Shown here piece after piece: positions 1 through 11,027 of a DNA stretch of 64,000 bases (the stretch's first letter is position 1; every line of letters begins with the position of its first letter). Position numbers and translations under genes: made by a program. The stretch comes from Congeria kusceri (Eukaryota > Mollusca > Bivalvia > Myida > Dreissenidae). The notes under the pieces are model-generated. The model made no database searches and was not told the origin of the DNA. It saw nothing but the letters and a program-made list of their open reading frames with translations. The stretch covers positions 20,111,701 through 20,175,700 of the forward strand of contig CM051028.1 of NCBI GenBank assembly GCA_027627225.1, read 5' to 3'.

Positions 1-159
1 GCCAGTCTTCTCGTGAATTCAACTCATTACATGGAGTTTATGGTTTATGGTGTGTCTTGCTTTTATACAACACTATTCATGAGCCAATATTCTATATTAT
101 GGCACCGAAGTAGCTAGTAACGTTCAAAGGAATCAAATGTTGCACACAGTATTGTCACC
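1..159. repeat. Left copy of a duplicated segment (flank of minisatellite)
   Basis: These bases recur almost unchanged at 3823-3981, with about two differences over the stretch, each time leading directly into the same 35-bp minisatellite. The repeat probably continues left of the window. The two copies are 3,822 bp apart in the same orientation and enclose a retroelement fragment. Confidence 0.9.
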
Positions 160-404
160 GATACAAGTGCACGATAACACTGTTTGTGATGGTAGATACA
201 AGTGCATGATAGCACTGTTTGTGATGGTAGATACAAGTGCACGATAGCACTGTTTGTGATGGTAGATACAAGTCCACGATAGCACTTTTTGTGATGGTAG
301 ATACAAGTCCACGATAGCACTGTTTGTGATTGTAGATACAAGTCCACGATAGCACTGTTTGTGATGGTAGATACAAGTCCACGATAGCACTGTTTGTGCA
401 CTTC
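160..404. repeat. 35-bp minisatellite, 7 units
   Basis: The unit begins GATACAAGT and recurs at 160, 195, 230, 265, 300, 335 and 370, an exact 35-bp spacing, with a few point variants. Because 35 is not a multiple of three and the minus-strand unit has no stop, all three minus frames stay open across the array. Those open frames are an arithmetic effect and not genes. Confidence 0.95.
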
Positions 405-418
405 TCTCTTCTGAAAAC

Positions 419-2014
419 ATGTACTTCTTTTGCAACAACCCTCAGTTTCACCTTTTAACAAATTCCTCCCCGAACCCTTCATCAAAGGAGGCTACTGAAG
501 CCAAGAGGCTTGTCACCAAATGGGCAACCGGAAGAGTCCCAGGTATTTCCAAATGGCTCGTGGGTTGGAATTTGCTCAATTCTTCATCTTCAGCGACATC
601 ATCGTCCCACACATCTGATTTGAAACTGGATCTGAAATCTGTCTCCATGAACTCTTCAGGCTGCACAGTTGTCTTCTTCACTGAATCTTACTACCTCAAA
701 GCCACAATTCTATTGTCAACGTTGAATGATGCCCGAGTAGTCAGCCGCTTGGTACGACGAATGAATGCCCTTCCAAAGGACTTCCTCCTTCCTGTTGGAC
801 CCTGGAATCCAGGTACTACATCGCAACTAACTTCTGTTGCAGCACTATTGGGACTGGAACCACATCAAATTCACACGGTGGCAGTTCAGGACATTCCATC
901 CTTCTCAACACACTCTTCTTCAACAGAATTCCAAGTTATTACCAGATAGCCAGTTCCAGCTGCCACAGCCTCTACACTGTCAGCAATGAGTCCAGTACCC
1001 CCTGCACCAGCCTTTGTTCCCGCCACTTCTTCACCAGCTGGTGTCCCTGCCTTCACCTCTACACCTGCCGTCGTCACTGAATCCACCCCTGCACCACTTG
1101 AGGTCCAAAAATATACACCTGCTCCAGCTGATGACTCTGAGTTCACATCTGCATCAGCCCTTGTCCATCACTCCACGCCGCAACCTATGTTCATTGATGA
1201 GCCTGAGAACTTTTCACTTGACTACAATGACATTCGAACACCTATTCCTGTTTCTGTTGGCTCTCCTCAACCTATTGAAGAAGTACAGACTACTGAGCAC
1301 CATCCACCGCCATCAGAACTAACAGTATACTCCAGCCCCCCGTTTTATAGCCCAATTTCACCTGTTCCAGCCACACCAGTCCATTTAGCACCGACACCAA
1401 GTTACGATCCAGCAGAAACGCATGTACCATCCCAACCACCAATCAACAAATTCAAGTCAGCATTCACCAAACCACGTCAAAGACAATCTGCACCTGCGCC
1501 AGTTTACGTCCCAACACCACTTCACACCTCACACAAAGAACTTCTCAAGACCAGAGCCCATTCACTTCTTCTCAAAGGCCGACTTCCGATCCTCCCGCCA
1601 GGTAGACGAGAATGGACAGGAGTTCCAGCCAACAGCATCCGACTGACATCAACACTTTCTTGGCCACCTACTGATTGGCATTCCTGGTCCCCAGACCAAC
1701 GAACACTATCACACGAGTTCGCCGCCATGACCCTCCATTCACACAGCATCCCACTACCAAGATCCTTGCTGAGGGCGAAGTTCAATTTCCTGTCCCTTCC
1801 CGGAAGTTTCGATGTCCACAACGACGTCCTCGCAGCAATGATGAAACACAATTTCAAACTCGTCCGACTCATTGCTCTCGGTGAAGACCCCACCTCTCCA
1901 GATGTCCAGATGTCTGTCCTCTGTGCGTTCGAGGCCCTTCCTCTTGATCCCTCCATCGATGATCTCCTACAACGTCTGACGCATGTGCCTCTCCGCCTGA
2001 AAAAGAAATACTAA
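419..2014 (+). pseudogene. Proline-rich ORF of an LTR retroelement, interrupted by one amber codon
   Basis: One reading frame runs from ATG 419 to TAA 2014 with a single internal TAG at 947-949; the frame is identical on both sides (176 and 342 residues). I do not recognise the protein. The N-terminal 170 residues look globular. The middle (roughly residues 180-350) is dominated by Pro, Ser, Thr and Val. The last 150 residues are Arg- and Leu-rich and end in a basic tail. The first codon lies only 15 bases after the minisatellite, so the 5' part is probably missing and the ATG may be an internal Met. The ORF ends 157 bp before a polypurine tract and LTR, so it is likely the 3'-most ORF of an LTR retroelement (a Gag-like or accessory product), interrupted by a stop or by designed readthrough. 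A captured host gene is the alternative. Function unknown. Confidence 0.55.
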
Positions 2015-2170
2015 GTATTTTGTGTATTAAATGTAATATAGTATTTTCAATACAATAAAAATTGTAATACATAACAAGTAACATTGATTAATATTATTGT
2101 TATTCATTGCTTTTATTACAAAGTTGTAATTTTCATAATTGTTTAAAATTCAGGAAAATTTTAATCTTTT

Positions 2171-2183
2171 AAGGTGGGGGAAA
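2171..2183 (+). other. Polypurine tract of LTR retroelement
   Basis: The purine run AAGGTGGGGGAAA sits immediately before TGTAATG, the expected arrangement for plus-strand priming just inside a 3' LTR. Confidence 0.65.
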
Positions 2184-3374
2184 TGTAATGTACATATTCT
2201 TATCTTACAAGTAAATATTGTCCGAATTCACTCCCCGTCCGAATATTAGTACATGATATTATTGTTGTTATTGCTTTGTCTATAAAAATCCATTGTTTTA
2301 GCAGGATATTGTTCTACAAACTTTAATGAATTTAAAGCTTTGTATTTACCTCCGGTTTAGTCCATTTAACGTTGATTGTTGACAGAATAATCCATTTTTG
2401 CACAGTACCAAAATTCCTGCACTGTATTACGGCTGCAGCAATGTACATTGTTTACTACACGCGTAGGAATATGATGGAATGTTATTAAATGCATTTTATC
2501 CTTAAAGACTTGTCAAGATGTTAATAATAGCTTTTCTTGGTGCATTATAAGATTATTTATATTATAAATTGCATATTGTTCATACATGTTTATTGTTAAA
2601 CCTTAATGGTTCACTAGGAACTATTTGAGACGCTGGCTGCGTAGGAATTACTGAAGTTGTCATGATGCAGCATTTCAAATTGTATTGTTATAAATGCATA
2701 TTTAAAGCTACTGTTGCTTTGATATATAGAGTTTGACTTCTTCTATGATTAAGAAGTAATATTTATGTGATTGTTAATTTATTGGAATAGTAGTTTTAAT
2801 TATTGTTAAGGAATAGCCACATTACTTCCTTATATGCTGCAGGATGCTGCACGATGATTGGTTGCAGCTGAATCTGCAGAATCTGATTGGCTGCAGCCAA
2901 ATCTGCAGCATCCGAAAGGGTATATAAGGAGGTTCTCCTCTCAGTTTTGGCAACAGTTGCTAACAACAAACATCACTGTTCACTATATAGAAAACCTTAA
3001 AAGTAAAAACTCAAACATTATAAAAATCCTGAACAACATTAAAGGTACGATTTCAAAACGCACTTAACTATTTTCTAACGCTCTAGCAATATATTTATTC
3101 TATTAACAGCTGATTATTATTAAAGTTATAATAATATACTAAAGAACGTTTCTAGGAACTATTTTATGATACTGTAAAGATATTTCAAAAACTGAGCAAC
3201 TGTTCGCCAAACGTTCGTCATTACTGTACCGCCATTCTGAATAAACCGAAATGAATATAATTATTATGTTATCGATATTATGAAAGTAGATCTACGAATA
3301 AATGATGATTTTTGAAACTTTAATTCATCTCCGTCTTTACTAGAGTTTGCTGCCAGACTCAAACTCTAATCGAC
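2184..3374 (+). mobile_element. Probable 3' LTR of a retroelement
   Basis: The segment starts TGT right after a polypurine tract and can be closed at ACA (3374), about 1.19 kb. Inside are two ATTGG (reverse CCAAT) boxes near 2857 and 2885, a TATA box (TATATAAGG) at 2921, and AATAAA-type signals near 3240 and 3297, in the order expected of U3, R and U5. No second LTR is in the window, so the left end rests on the polypurine tract and the right end is a guess. Confidence 0.55.
2921..2929 (+). promoter_or_regulatory. TATA box inside the LTR
   Basis: TATATAAGG is preceded by a duplicated block containing ATTGG and CTGCAG-type repeats (about 2850-2910). Transcription would be expected to start near 2950. 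The spacing to the AATAAA signals downstream is plausible for an LTR. Confidence 0.55.
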
Positions 3375-3822
3375 ACTGATATTATCAAGAATCTTCATTG
3401 TAAGGTAGCTTTCAAACTGTTGCCATTGATGTGACATCAGGGAACCTGAGCCAGGAAGCTTCAAATACAAATTATTAAGTCTATATTGTATAACTACAAG
3501 AAACTAAACATGATCATTGTTTACTAAATAAACGGAGAACATAGCTTCATATATTACACTTTAGATGTCAAATTATGGATCATTTTTTTCACGTGTATGA
3601 TGTGAATCAGTTAACACACACAATATTAGAATCCGATTCAATATATACAAATAAAAAGACATTATAAATTTTTTCAATAGAAAATAAGATCTGAATAAAT
3701 ATATAATCAAATGATTGTATTATTTTACATAATATTGATTTTCATATATTAAAAAAAATAAAGGAATTTCACATACAAACACCATTGTCGAACAAACCTG
3801 TATGCAATGTGGTGCAAATCAA
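3375..3822. other. AT-rich stretch, nothing recognised
   Basis: This sequence lies between the LTR end and the second copy of the duplicated segment. No ORF, tandem repeat or structural RNA was seen. Confidence 0.5.
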
Positions 3823-3981
3823 GCCAGTCTTCTCGTGAATTCAACTCATTACATGGAGTTTATGGTTTATGGTGTGTCTTGCTTTTATACAACACTATTC
3901 ATGAGCCAATATTCTATAGTATGGCACCGAAGTAGCTAGTAACGTTCAAAGGAATCAAATGTTGCACACAGTATTGTCACC
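3823..3981. repeat. Right copy of the duplicated segment
   Basis: Near-identical to 1-159, same orientation. It leads into a longer version of the same minisatellite. Confidence 0.9.
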
Positions 3982-4366
3982 GATACAAGTGCACGATAGC
4001 ACTGTTTGTGATGGTAGATACAAGTGCACGATAGCACTGTTTGTGATGGTAGATACAGGTGCACGATAGCACTGTTTGTGATGGTAGATACAAGTCCACG
4101 ATAGCACTTTTTGTGATGGTAGATACAAGTCCACGATAGCACTTTTTGTGATGGTAGATACAAGTCCACGATAGCACTGTTTGTGATGGTAGATACAAGT
4201 CCACGATAGCACTTTTTGTGATTGTAGATACAAGTCCACGATAGCACTGTTTGTGATGGTAGATACAAGTCCACGATAGCACTGTTTGTGATGGTAGATA
4301 CAAGTCCACGATAGCACTGTTTGTGATGGTAGATACAAGTCCACGATAGCACTGTTTGTGATGGTA
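3982..4366. repeat. 35-bp minisatellite, 11 units
   Basis: GATACAAGT (or its CAGG variant) recurs every 35 bp from 3982 to 4332. It is the same unit as at 160-404 but with four more copies, so the arrays have changed in copy number since the flanking segment was duplicated. All minus-strand frames are open across it without coding meaning. Confidence 0.95.
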
Positions 4367-5470
4367 CATATTTTCAGAAATAAAGACAACACATTTCGTA
4401 GTCCTTCATAAGGCTTCCACTTCAATAGATTGTGTACCGTAGATACTTCGTTAATAATTACACCAGTATAGGGAACATATAAACCCGCTCACTTTCATCA
4501 GTAAATACGTTCACAAGCCTTTTTGGTGGCTCACTGTTTGTATTTAGAAAATATATTTCAGTGATTTTAAAGAAAACGCAACATTTTGCTATAATGAAAA
4601 TAACTCATCTACATCATTATTAACCTACTTGTACCACAAATGCAAAATTTCAGGTCGATCCGCTAAGTAGAAATGCCCCCAAAACGCATTTGAGAATGAC
4701 ACATGATAAGCCATCTGGCTTGCGCTTCAGTACTTGGATTGTAAGGGGAGCGTGAACTAAAATTCGCACCTAAATCACATAAACCAGTCAAAATAACAGT
4801 TCGTTTAGACAGGCTTCTCTAAAAACGGGTAGACAACGTGTCAGTTACGATATTAGTCACATTTATTTCCGTGAAAAGTAATAAACTAAATAAAATAACA
4901 CAGTTACATGAGGAGTTTATGTATAAGTGGACCCTAAAGGGCCGGTCTCTGGTTTTCTTAAAGGTTAGAAACCAGTAAATCAAATTCCCATAGGGTCCCA
5001 TTATAAAACGGCAATCTTTCCAAGCATTTTTCTAACATTTCCTTTATTTCAGATTGTGCAAGCCTGGTATCAATTTAAAGATCAATATGTCCTCTTCCAA
5101 ACTTTGCAATAAAAAAGATATGTCATGGTACTTCGAAGAAAATGCACCTCACTCGAATGCAGGCACCGGTAGAAACCAGGGTTTCGGCAGTCATATTTCG
5201 ACAAACGCCCCTTACCACAGTAAACACACCCCAAAAGTTCACCTTTCAAGTTAGCCTCCAATGAAATGCACCAAAACGTTGCAGACACGCATAGGATAAT
5301 AAAATAACCACAAAAGGCATGTCTGAGATACCTAAATGGCTTTTATGCCAGAAGAGAAGAGGAACTCTTTAGTAATAGGCACTACTTTGGAATGGACCAC
5401 GGAGGGATACACAATGATTTACTGGTATCTAACCTATAATCGGACACACTAAACGATCATGGTCAAATTA
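4367..5470. other. Unassigned stretch
   Basis: No convincing gene. A small plus-strand ORF at 5054-5254 follows an acceptor-like TTTCAG at about 5048, but it has no recognisable domain and no donor partner. Confidence 0.4.
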
Positions 5471-5932
5471 CACCAAAACGGAAGTCACATCCTCAGGGTT
5501 ACATGCTGTCAGTTAGATAATAAACACACAGGGTTCAGTGATTAGTGCAAATGGTTTTTAAAATACAGTTTAAATAATATGTTTTGGTATCAATTTAAAG
5601 GTATATATGTAAGAAATAAGAAATAAGACAGTTTTAGGCACTACTTTATCTTATATGGTTCCCAGCTTCATAACTTTTGGCCCATGTATTCATGCACAAA
5701 ATGGCAGCCCCCACGCCTGTCAAAACCGGTGTGTTTATTCTAAGGTAAATATTTTGAGTTACAACGTTTAGAAATTTTTGAAATGCTGTTTTTTCAAAAG
5801 ATTATGGCCTTATTTTTCCAACAATGTATGGTGATATATTGGGAAGTCGCTTGGTCATGGTGAAAATTGAGATCAAACATTGAATATTGTATATGTAACA
5901 ATGAAGGAATTTATTTGCGCATGCGTAACCTC
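5471..5932 (+). repeat. Dispersed repeat, copy 1
   Basis: This stretch aligns along its whole length with 24981-25422 in the same orientation, sharing long runs such as TTTTGGTATCAATTTA, GAGTTACAACGTTTAGA and GCGCATGCGTAACCT, with scattered substitutions and small indels. It is noncoding. Class unknown; no terminal inverted repeats were found. Confidence 0.8.
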
Positions 5933-6640
5933 ATTTTGATAATCACGAAGCCAAAGCGCAATCTTTTTTTATTTATGCTTAACAAACGCAATATACGTTG
6001 ATTCTGTCGAATAATTGAAGCCGCTAACCAAAAAGTAAATGCTTCGTTTTAGTTTATGTTTTATTTACAAAATATACGAAGTTTATTTGTGTAACTTTTT
6101 GCGATTATCATCGTACGACGGTTATCCGAAATATACAGGAAGACACCGATACGTTACGAACTGAGTCGATGTTACCCGATTTCATTAGTGTGCGACTACC
6201 TTAAGTTAAAATTTGTGTTATTGCAAAACAATATACATACATATTCCTTTAAAATGGTGACATTTTGTATGCAATGTATACAAAATAATGTTATTTAAAT
6301 GGTATATTTGTACACATTTGATAGAATATACGCAATAACAATTGTAAAATATACTGCGTATTACTAAGGTATACAACTATACATGATATTTTATACATTT
6401 ATTTAGTAATGTTGATGACTTTGAAAGTTGTAAATTAAAACGCTTAAAGGGATCACAAATATTTATTCCATTTTTCATTGGATGCAAGCGAATTTATTCT
6501 TTGTGAATAAACAGCAATCAGGTACAGAGTAAGTTCAAGCAACAAACACAACAGTATCCCACCAAATTAAATGTGTACTTATACTCCTTAGCCTTCTAAA
6601 TTATAACTAAGTTCAAATATAACTAAGACAATCCTTGTCA
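5933..6640. other. AT-rich stretch, nothing recognised
   Basis: No ORF or repeat structure that I can support. Confidence 0.4.
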
Positions 6641-6666
6641 AATAATAATAATAATAATAATAATAA
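6641..6666. repeat. AAT microsatellite, possible LINE 3' tail
   Basis: About eight AAT units lie 94 bp beyond the stop of the minus-strand LINE remnant. CR1/L2-type LINEs often end in short tandem repeats, so this may be the tail (ATT on the element's own strand). Confidence 0.6.
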
Positions 6667-6759
6667 ACTACACAATTATTATATTGTTGCAAAATCACAA
6701 AAAGGCACGTTACAAAGCAATACTAAAATATTGTAAAACAAGCAATATGTTAACATAAA

Positions 6760-7680
6760 TCACTGATTTGTTATTGGGTATTGACGTTCATTTTTTAATA
6801 TAGTAATGGAAGATGACTGTCTTATATTAATCGGAATAAAATTCCATACATATTTGGCACAATTCGAGAATGTTCGTTTTCCATACTCGGCTTTAAACCG
6901 AACAGATGATATATCGTTGTGAGTTGTGGAATCTGAGAGCGTATGCATTGTTATTAAAGAAGTTATTACGTCATTGAAATTAGACGGCATTGAACCGAGT
7001 AATAAGTTATGTACAATAGTTCCAATGAGGAAAGTAAACCTGTTGTCAAATGACAACCAACCTAGTTCTTAGAATCAAGGAACTGATGTAGTAGAAAATG
7101 GTTTATTAAGTATTATTTTAGCGGCCCGTTTTTGTAAGGAAGATACTCTTCACAAGTTTGATTGTGTTGCTGAACACCATTATGCGAAACAAATAGTTCA
7201 CAGATGTTAATATGAATGAGTTGTAAAATAATGTCCTTGTTTCATAGGTTAGGAAGCTTTTGATTCTTTTTAATAAGGCGAGTTTAGAATTGAGTTTGCG
7301 ACAGACGTTTTTTGTATGCGGTTACCAACTGAGATGCTTGTCGATAGTTATTCCGAGAAAGTTGAACTAATTTATTTGCTCAATATCACTGTAATTTATA
7401 TTAAGTGTAAGATTGTACGTAAAACTATTAGCTTTTGATAATATAATGCATTTAGTTTTGTTCGGATGTAATGACGTGTTGTTGAAGGAAAACCAAGTAA
7501 ATGTAATATTTTGTCTAAATCGTTTCGCAATGAACAGTGTATATTTTGAATGTTACGTGTATTGTCGAATCATCTGCAGACGAAGATCAATTGTTGAGTT
7601 TTGAAGAAAGTCGTTAATATATATCAGACATAGGAGAGGACCAAGAATAGGTCCATGTTGTACACAGGCCTTGATGTTTT
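6760..7680 (-). pseudogene. LINE reverse transcriptase remnant (CR1/L2-like), 5' truncated
   Basis: Minus-strand translation in three frames gives consecutive reverse-transcriptase blocks in the correct order. At about 7620-7675 the stretch GPILGPLLCLIYINDF corresponds to the QGSxLGPLLF block. At about 7567-7578 ADDST is the core of the catalytic FADD motif. Near 7350-7400 NFLGITIDKHLSW is the thumb block. Then follow a KLALLKRIKSFL helix and, near 7100, LQKRAAKIILNKPF. The best open piece (7056-6760, 98 codons) holds the C-terminal YGKRTFSNCAKYVWNFIP block. Several frameshifts and stops separate the pieces, so it is dead. Endonuclease and ORF1 are absent, which fits ordinary 5' truncation. 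The clade assignment is from motif style only. Confidence 0.85.
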
Positions 7681-7697
7681 GAAATGAAGATTTCAAT

Positions 7698-8597
7698 ACG
7701 GGCTGGGCGAATCGTAATTTTGGACCAAGTTAACCGGTCGCCAAATACCCGCGCGTACCCGGTATTGCACGTTTACACCCACTATGCACGAGTCCTTTTG
7801 CTAATTTATAACGAATAATGGGTGACATTAATGAAGTTAAAGAAACTATGTCTATGAAAAGGGCACCAAGGGGACAACATTATTGAACAATCTGAATTGT
7901 TGATATTAATAGTGTCATATTTGAATACGAAGGTTAAAATAGTAAACGCGTTATGGAAAGAAAAGCTAACGCACTCTGAGAAATATATTTTCGGTCGTGT
8001 TTGTTTGACCCGTTTCTTGATTACATTTTGACGTCAATATTTCAAGTATCATGTATGACCGTAGTTTGCACATGCATTCTTACAAGTCAGTATAGCCTGT
8101 TCGGTCAGTGCGTTGTCAATTGTTATTTGTACTTTCGACTCCGTGAGTTCGTTACCTACCTGGGTTTTCGTGTTGTTGTTTTTTTCAAGCAGTTTTTGCG
8201 TATTTTTTATAAAAAATCTCTAAATGTAGTAAGTAAGTATTACTAAACTAAATGTATACGCCTGTATTTGTTCATTTCTAATATATAATAGCATTAGCAG
8301 TGCTGTGCGATATTTTGTTTTGTAGTCAAAGTCCTTTTAATGGCGAACCGGATACTATCGCAAGACATATTCACGATACCGCTATTAAAATAAATACTAA
8401 AATTCACGTGTTTGGTGGAAACGAATTAAATGGAATTTCCAACACCTGCATAGCGCTTTCACGCCATTATCGTTATCGCTTATTCAGCAATCGCTCAATG
8501 AAAATCTTTGGTATCCTTGTAGGAAAAAATGTACCCCGTGTACTCGCCTTATCTTACCCGCTCGAGGGTACTCGGGTACCCGTCCAGTCCCTAGTGT
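7698..8597. mobile_element. Possible nonautonomous DNA transposon
   Basis: The left edge reads GGGCTGGGCG and the right edge, reverse complemented, reads GGGACTGGACGGG, both followed by CCCG-rich sequence rich in GGTAC. The pattern resembles hAT-like ends, but no target duplication matched when I compared flanks. The ORF at 8300-8677 inside has no recognisable domain. A short motif near 7834-7910 (CTATGTCTATGAAAAGGGC) recurs in variant form at 11217-11285. Confidence 0.3.
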
Positions 8598-8965
8598 TAA
8601 ACAAAGAATCATATTTATATCATATTTTATTAAATTGCAGCCCATACACTCATTTGAATGACTATGGACGAAAATGATATATCGAAAATATAAGTACCAT
8701 CCGAAGAGTATACAATATTACGTGTATATTTATGTACATGTAAATGCTTATATGATGACACATTTGGTATCTTAACTACAGCCTATTTAACAGCGTACAA
8801 CACAAAACAACTAAAAAAAGATCAATAACGTTTGGAAACATGACAAACATAAGGAAATAAAGTAAATTGATTCAGCTATTAAACTACCTTGGGTAAACGG
8901 CATAAAAAGCTAATTATTTATGCACACATGTTTTGCCCCAGTTTCAGTCGACATTATAGGCGTCT
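8598..8965. other. 3' flank of the kinase pseudogene
   Basis: AT-rich. No clear polyadenylation signal could be tied to the degraded kinase upstream, and no other feature was seen. Confidence 0.35.
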
Positions 8966-10034
8966 CTAGCTTCTAAAAATGTACTCCGTTTTCAAAAACA
9001 CGTCACTGAACTGGTTGACTTCCGGTCGGTCGTCGGCATCGTATTTCCAGGCGTCGTCCATGATTGCCTCAATGGACCGGTTAACCACCGCGCCTTTTGG
9101 TATTTCCGGCACGCAGCCCGTTTCGCTTACCTGCTTCTGAAGTTGCAACGTGTTGAGGCCCGGATATGGTTCCTCTTCGTATACAATCTCAAATACGATC
9201 AGCGCGAGGCTCCATATGTCAGCGCGCATCATGTCGCTCACATTCAAGGCTTCGCCTCGTAGCACTTCCGGTGCGGCATAGCGCGGCTGTCCAATCCCAG
9301 AAACGGTCGTTCTGCTTGTAGACAACGATGTCTCAGAATATTTTCTGACTAAGCTCAAGCCAAAATCGGAAATCTTCACAATAATGTCCCCGTGAGGTGA
9401 CATCGTCATCAGGATGCTATCCAACTTAAGGTCACAGTGAGCGACGTTTTCTCCGTGCAAATAAATCAAGCCGAATCATATCTGACGGATAATTGTCAGT
9501 CGCTGATCGTCTTCCATGTTTGCCATGCCTTCGTCGATGTGAATAACGTCAAAGAGGGATTTCTTCATGTACTCCATCACGATACAAATATGGTCCGGCT
9601 CATTGCATGCACCGATATACCGCACAATATTTGGATCATCGAATCTACGGAAGAGCTTAATAAGCTTGATTTCCTCCGTGAATCAATCCTTCTTCTTCCC
9701 TTCCAGTGTCCCGCTTTTCATCTCCTTCACAGCTACAGCAGTTCCCCGCAACTCTGTACTCTAAATGCACAACAGTAAATCTTCCTTCGCCTATCTTTTC
9801 ACACAATTTCAGATCGGTAAAAGGGATGATTACATCGACGTCTGGCAATCTGTCCGTGGTTGTCGCCTCAGCTCCGTGTTCGTCGTACCATTCCGTTTCT
9901 GCCAGCTGGCGCATAAACCTGTCCACACAGTACATCGTTGCAATATGTTCGGCGTCTACGGTCTGATATTCCGGCATCGGTTCGATATGGTCAGGGCGGT
10001 AGTCGTCCAAGATATCGTCAGAAAATGTAAGGAC
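8966..10034 (-). pseudogene. TKL-like protein kinase, terminal exon, degraded
   Basis: Clearly a relative of the intact exon at 62377-63432; most of the protein can be aligned. The exon opens after acceptor TTATTACAG (AG at 10036-10035) with VLTFSDDILDD, matching VLGYSDGFLDD in the intact copy. Its N-lobe reads GEGRFTVV in one frame, then a frameshift near 9760 moves the rest to another frame. In that frame two TGA stops occur, at 9685-9683 (between the VAIK lysine and the alpha-C helix) and at 9478-9476, where the intact copy has Cys in QICLGM. The catalytic loop reads HCDLKLDSI, so the conserved Asn that helps bind metal is Ser. DFG, the APE box (RYAAPEVL) and DIWSLAL are still present. Two stops, a frameshift and a lost catalytic Asn make this a pseudogene. 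Its first exon is at 10492-11027. Confidence 0.88.
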
Positions 10035-10491
10035 CTGTAATAAAAACACATAAGTTTAGACTGTTATATATTGTAAAAACACTGTTTATGAATCCAGAAA
10101 ATCTTAAATCATGCATTATTAAACACAGGATTGTGTATTAAAGGAAATGATACCATATCTACCTAAATCAAATTGTAAATCCTATTTACTTTATCGTGGT
10201 ATTTGTAAGCCTCTTTGTTGTTTTCAGGAGTATTTACCAGATTTTACAAGGAAACTTGCACAAATAATCCTCTTACCTAATTCACCGCCAAAAGTGTGTT
10301 AATGTATGTACATTGTTATAATGCGCTATTGGTACATCTACATGTCTTTTCCTTGTAAAATGCATCTTTTACGGTAATTCAATCAGGAACACAGTTCTCT
10401 AAATGAACTTAAGACCCTTCGGCATTCTAAATGAATATTGCTCTATTAAAGTATTATTATAACTTCTGAAATAAAGAAAACAAATCCTCAC
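10035..10491 (-). other. Phase-0 intron of the kinase pseudogene
   Basis: On the minus strand the donor GGG|GTGAGG lies at 10491-10490 and the acceptor TTATTACAG ends at 10035. Both junctions fall between codons, giving G|V. The splice sites look intact although the coding sequence is broken. Confidence 0.7.
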
Positions 10492-11027
10492 CCCATTTGT
10501 ATCACTGCTGCTGATGGCATTTTCAACTTCGGTCTGATCGGAGGAAACATTTCCAGTTTGGTATTTTGCGCTTGCTATACTATTCCCGGCGCATTTTCGA
10601 TAGATTGACATACTCCCCAATGGCTGTTCGACCCTTCCGGCACTTCGGTTTAACTTATTATCAACATATGTCCTGGATGAAGACGCGGACGGTTTGTTGG
10701 TGATTCCGGACGTATTATTTTGCCGGAATTACCACCATTTGAAACCGACATGCTGCCTTTCGGGAGCGGTCCAAGAGATTGGTTTTCTGCGTTATCAAGA
10801 AATGTGTCCGGCGACCACGCATGGGCACAACTGCATTCATTTCCTGCACCAAATAAACCACTCTCACTCTCGGAAACAAAACCACTGCTTTTGATCTGTG
10901 TAGCACTAGATGTGGTATAGCTACTTTTGCTACTAGATTGGCTTCTAAAAATGACATGAGTGCCTAAGGGTTTTCCCACCCGATCGACACGCCGATTATA
11001 TGCGTTGTTTACATACCCACGTGACAT
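10492..11027 (-). pseudogene. First exon of the kinase pseudogene, with RVGxPxG peptide repeats
   Basis: ATG at 11027 opens MSRG, then YVNNAYNRRVDRVGKPLGT (residues 5-23), a 19-residue motif. A weaker copy, FLDNAENQSLGPLPKGS, falls at residues 76-92. The frame then closes at 10650, but a third copy, YVDNKLNRSAGRVEQPLGS, lies at 10668-10612 in another frame, which stays open to a donor at 10492/10491 in the phase matching the kinase exon. A single-base indel between about 10715 and 10668 explains this. Between motifs the sequence is Ser-rich and probably disordered. The same motif occurs twice in the ORF at 36032-36553. I do not recognise it as a named domain. Placement just upstream of a kinase exon suggests an N-terminal docking or regulatory tail. 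Confidence 0.75.

Noticed and set aside
114..485. Long minus-strand ORFs over the first minisatellite (and 3936-4425 over the second)
   Set aside because: A 35-bp unit without a minus-strand stop leaves all three frames open; the proteins are the same 35-residue cycle in three phases.
448..1956. Minus-strand and alternative-frame ORFs over the proline-rich ORF
   Set aside because: Shadows of a biased composition; the plus frame at 419 is longer and continuous apart from one stop.
5054..5254. 66-codon ORF after an acceptor-like TTTCAG
   Set aside because: No partner exon, no domain, and an equally long ORF on the opposite strand.
7698..8597. Confident hAT element
   Set aside because: The ends are only partly similar and no 8-bp duplication was found; kept at low confidence.
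8300..8677. 125-codon plus-strand ORF
   Set aside because: No recognisable domain; it runs into the GGTAC-rich end of a possible transposon, so coding status is unsupported.
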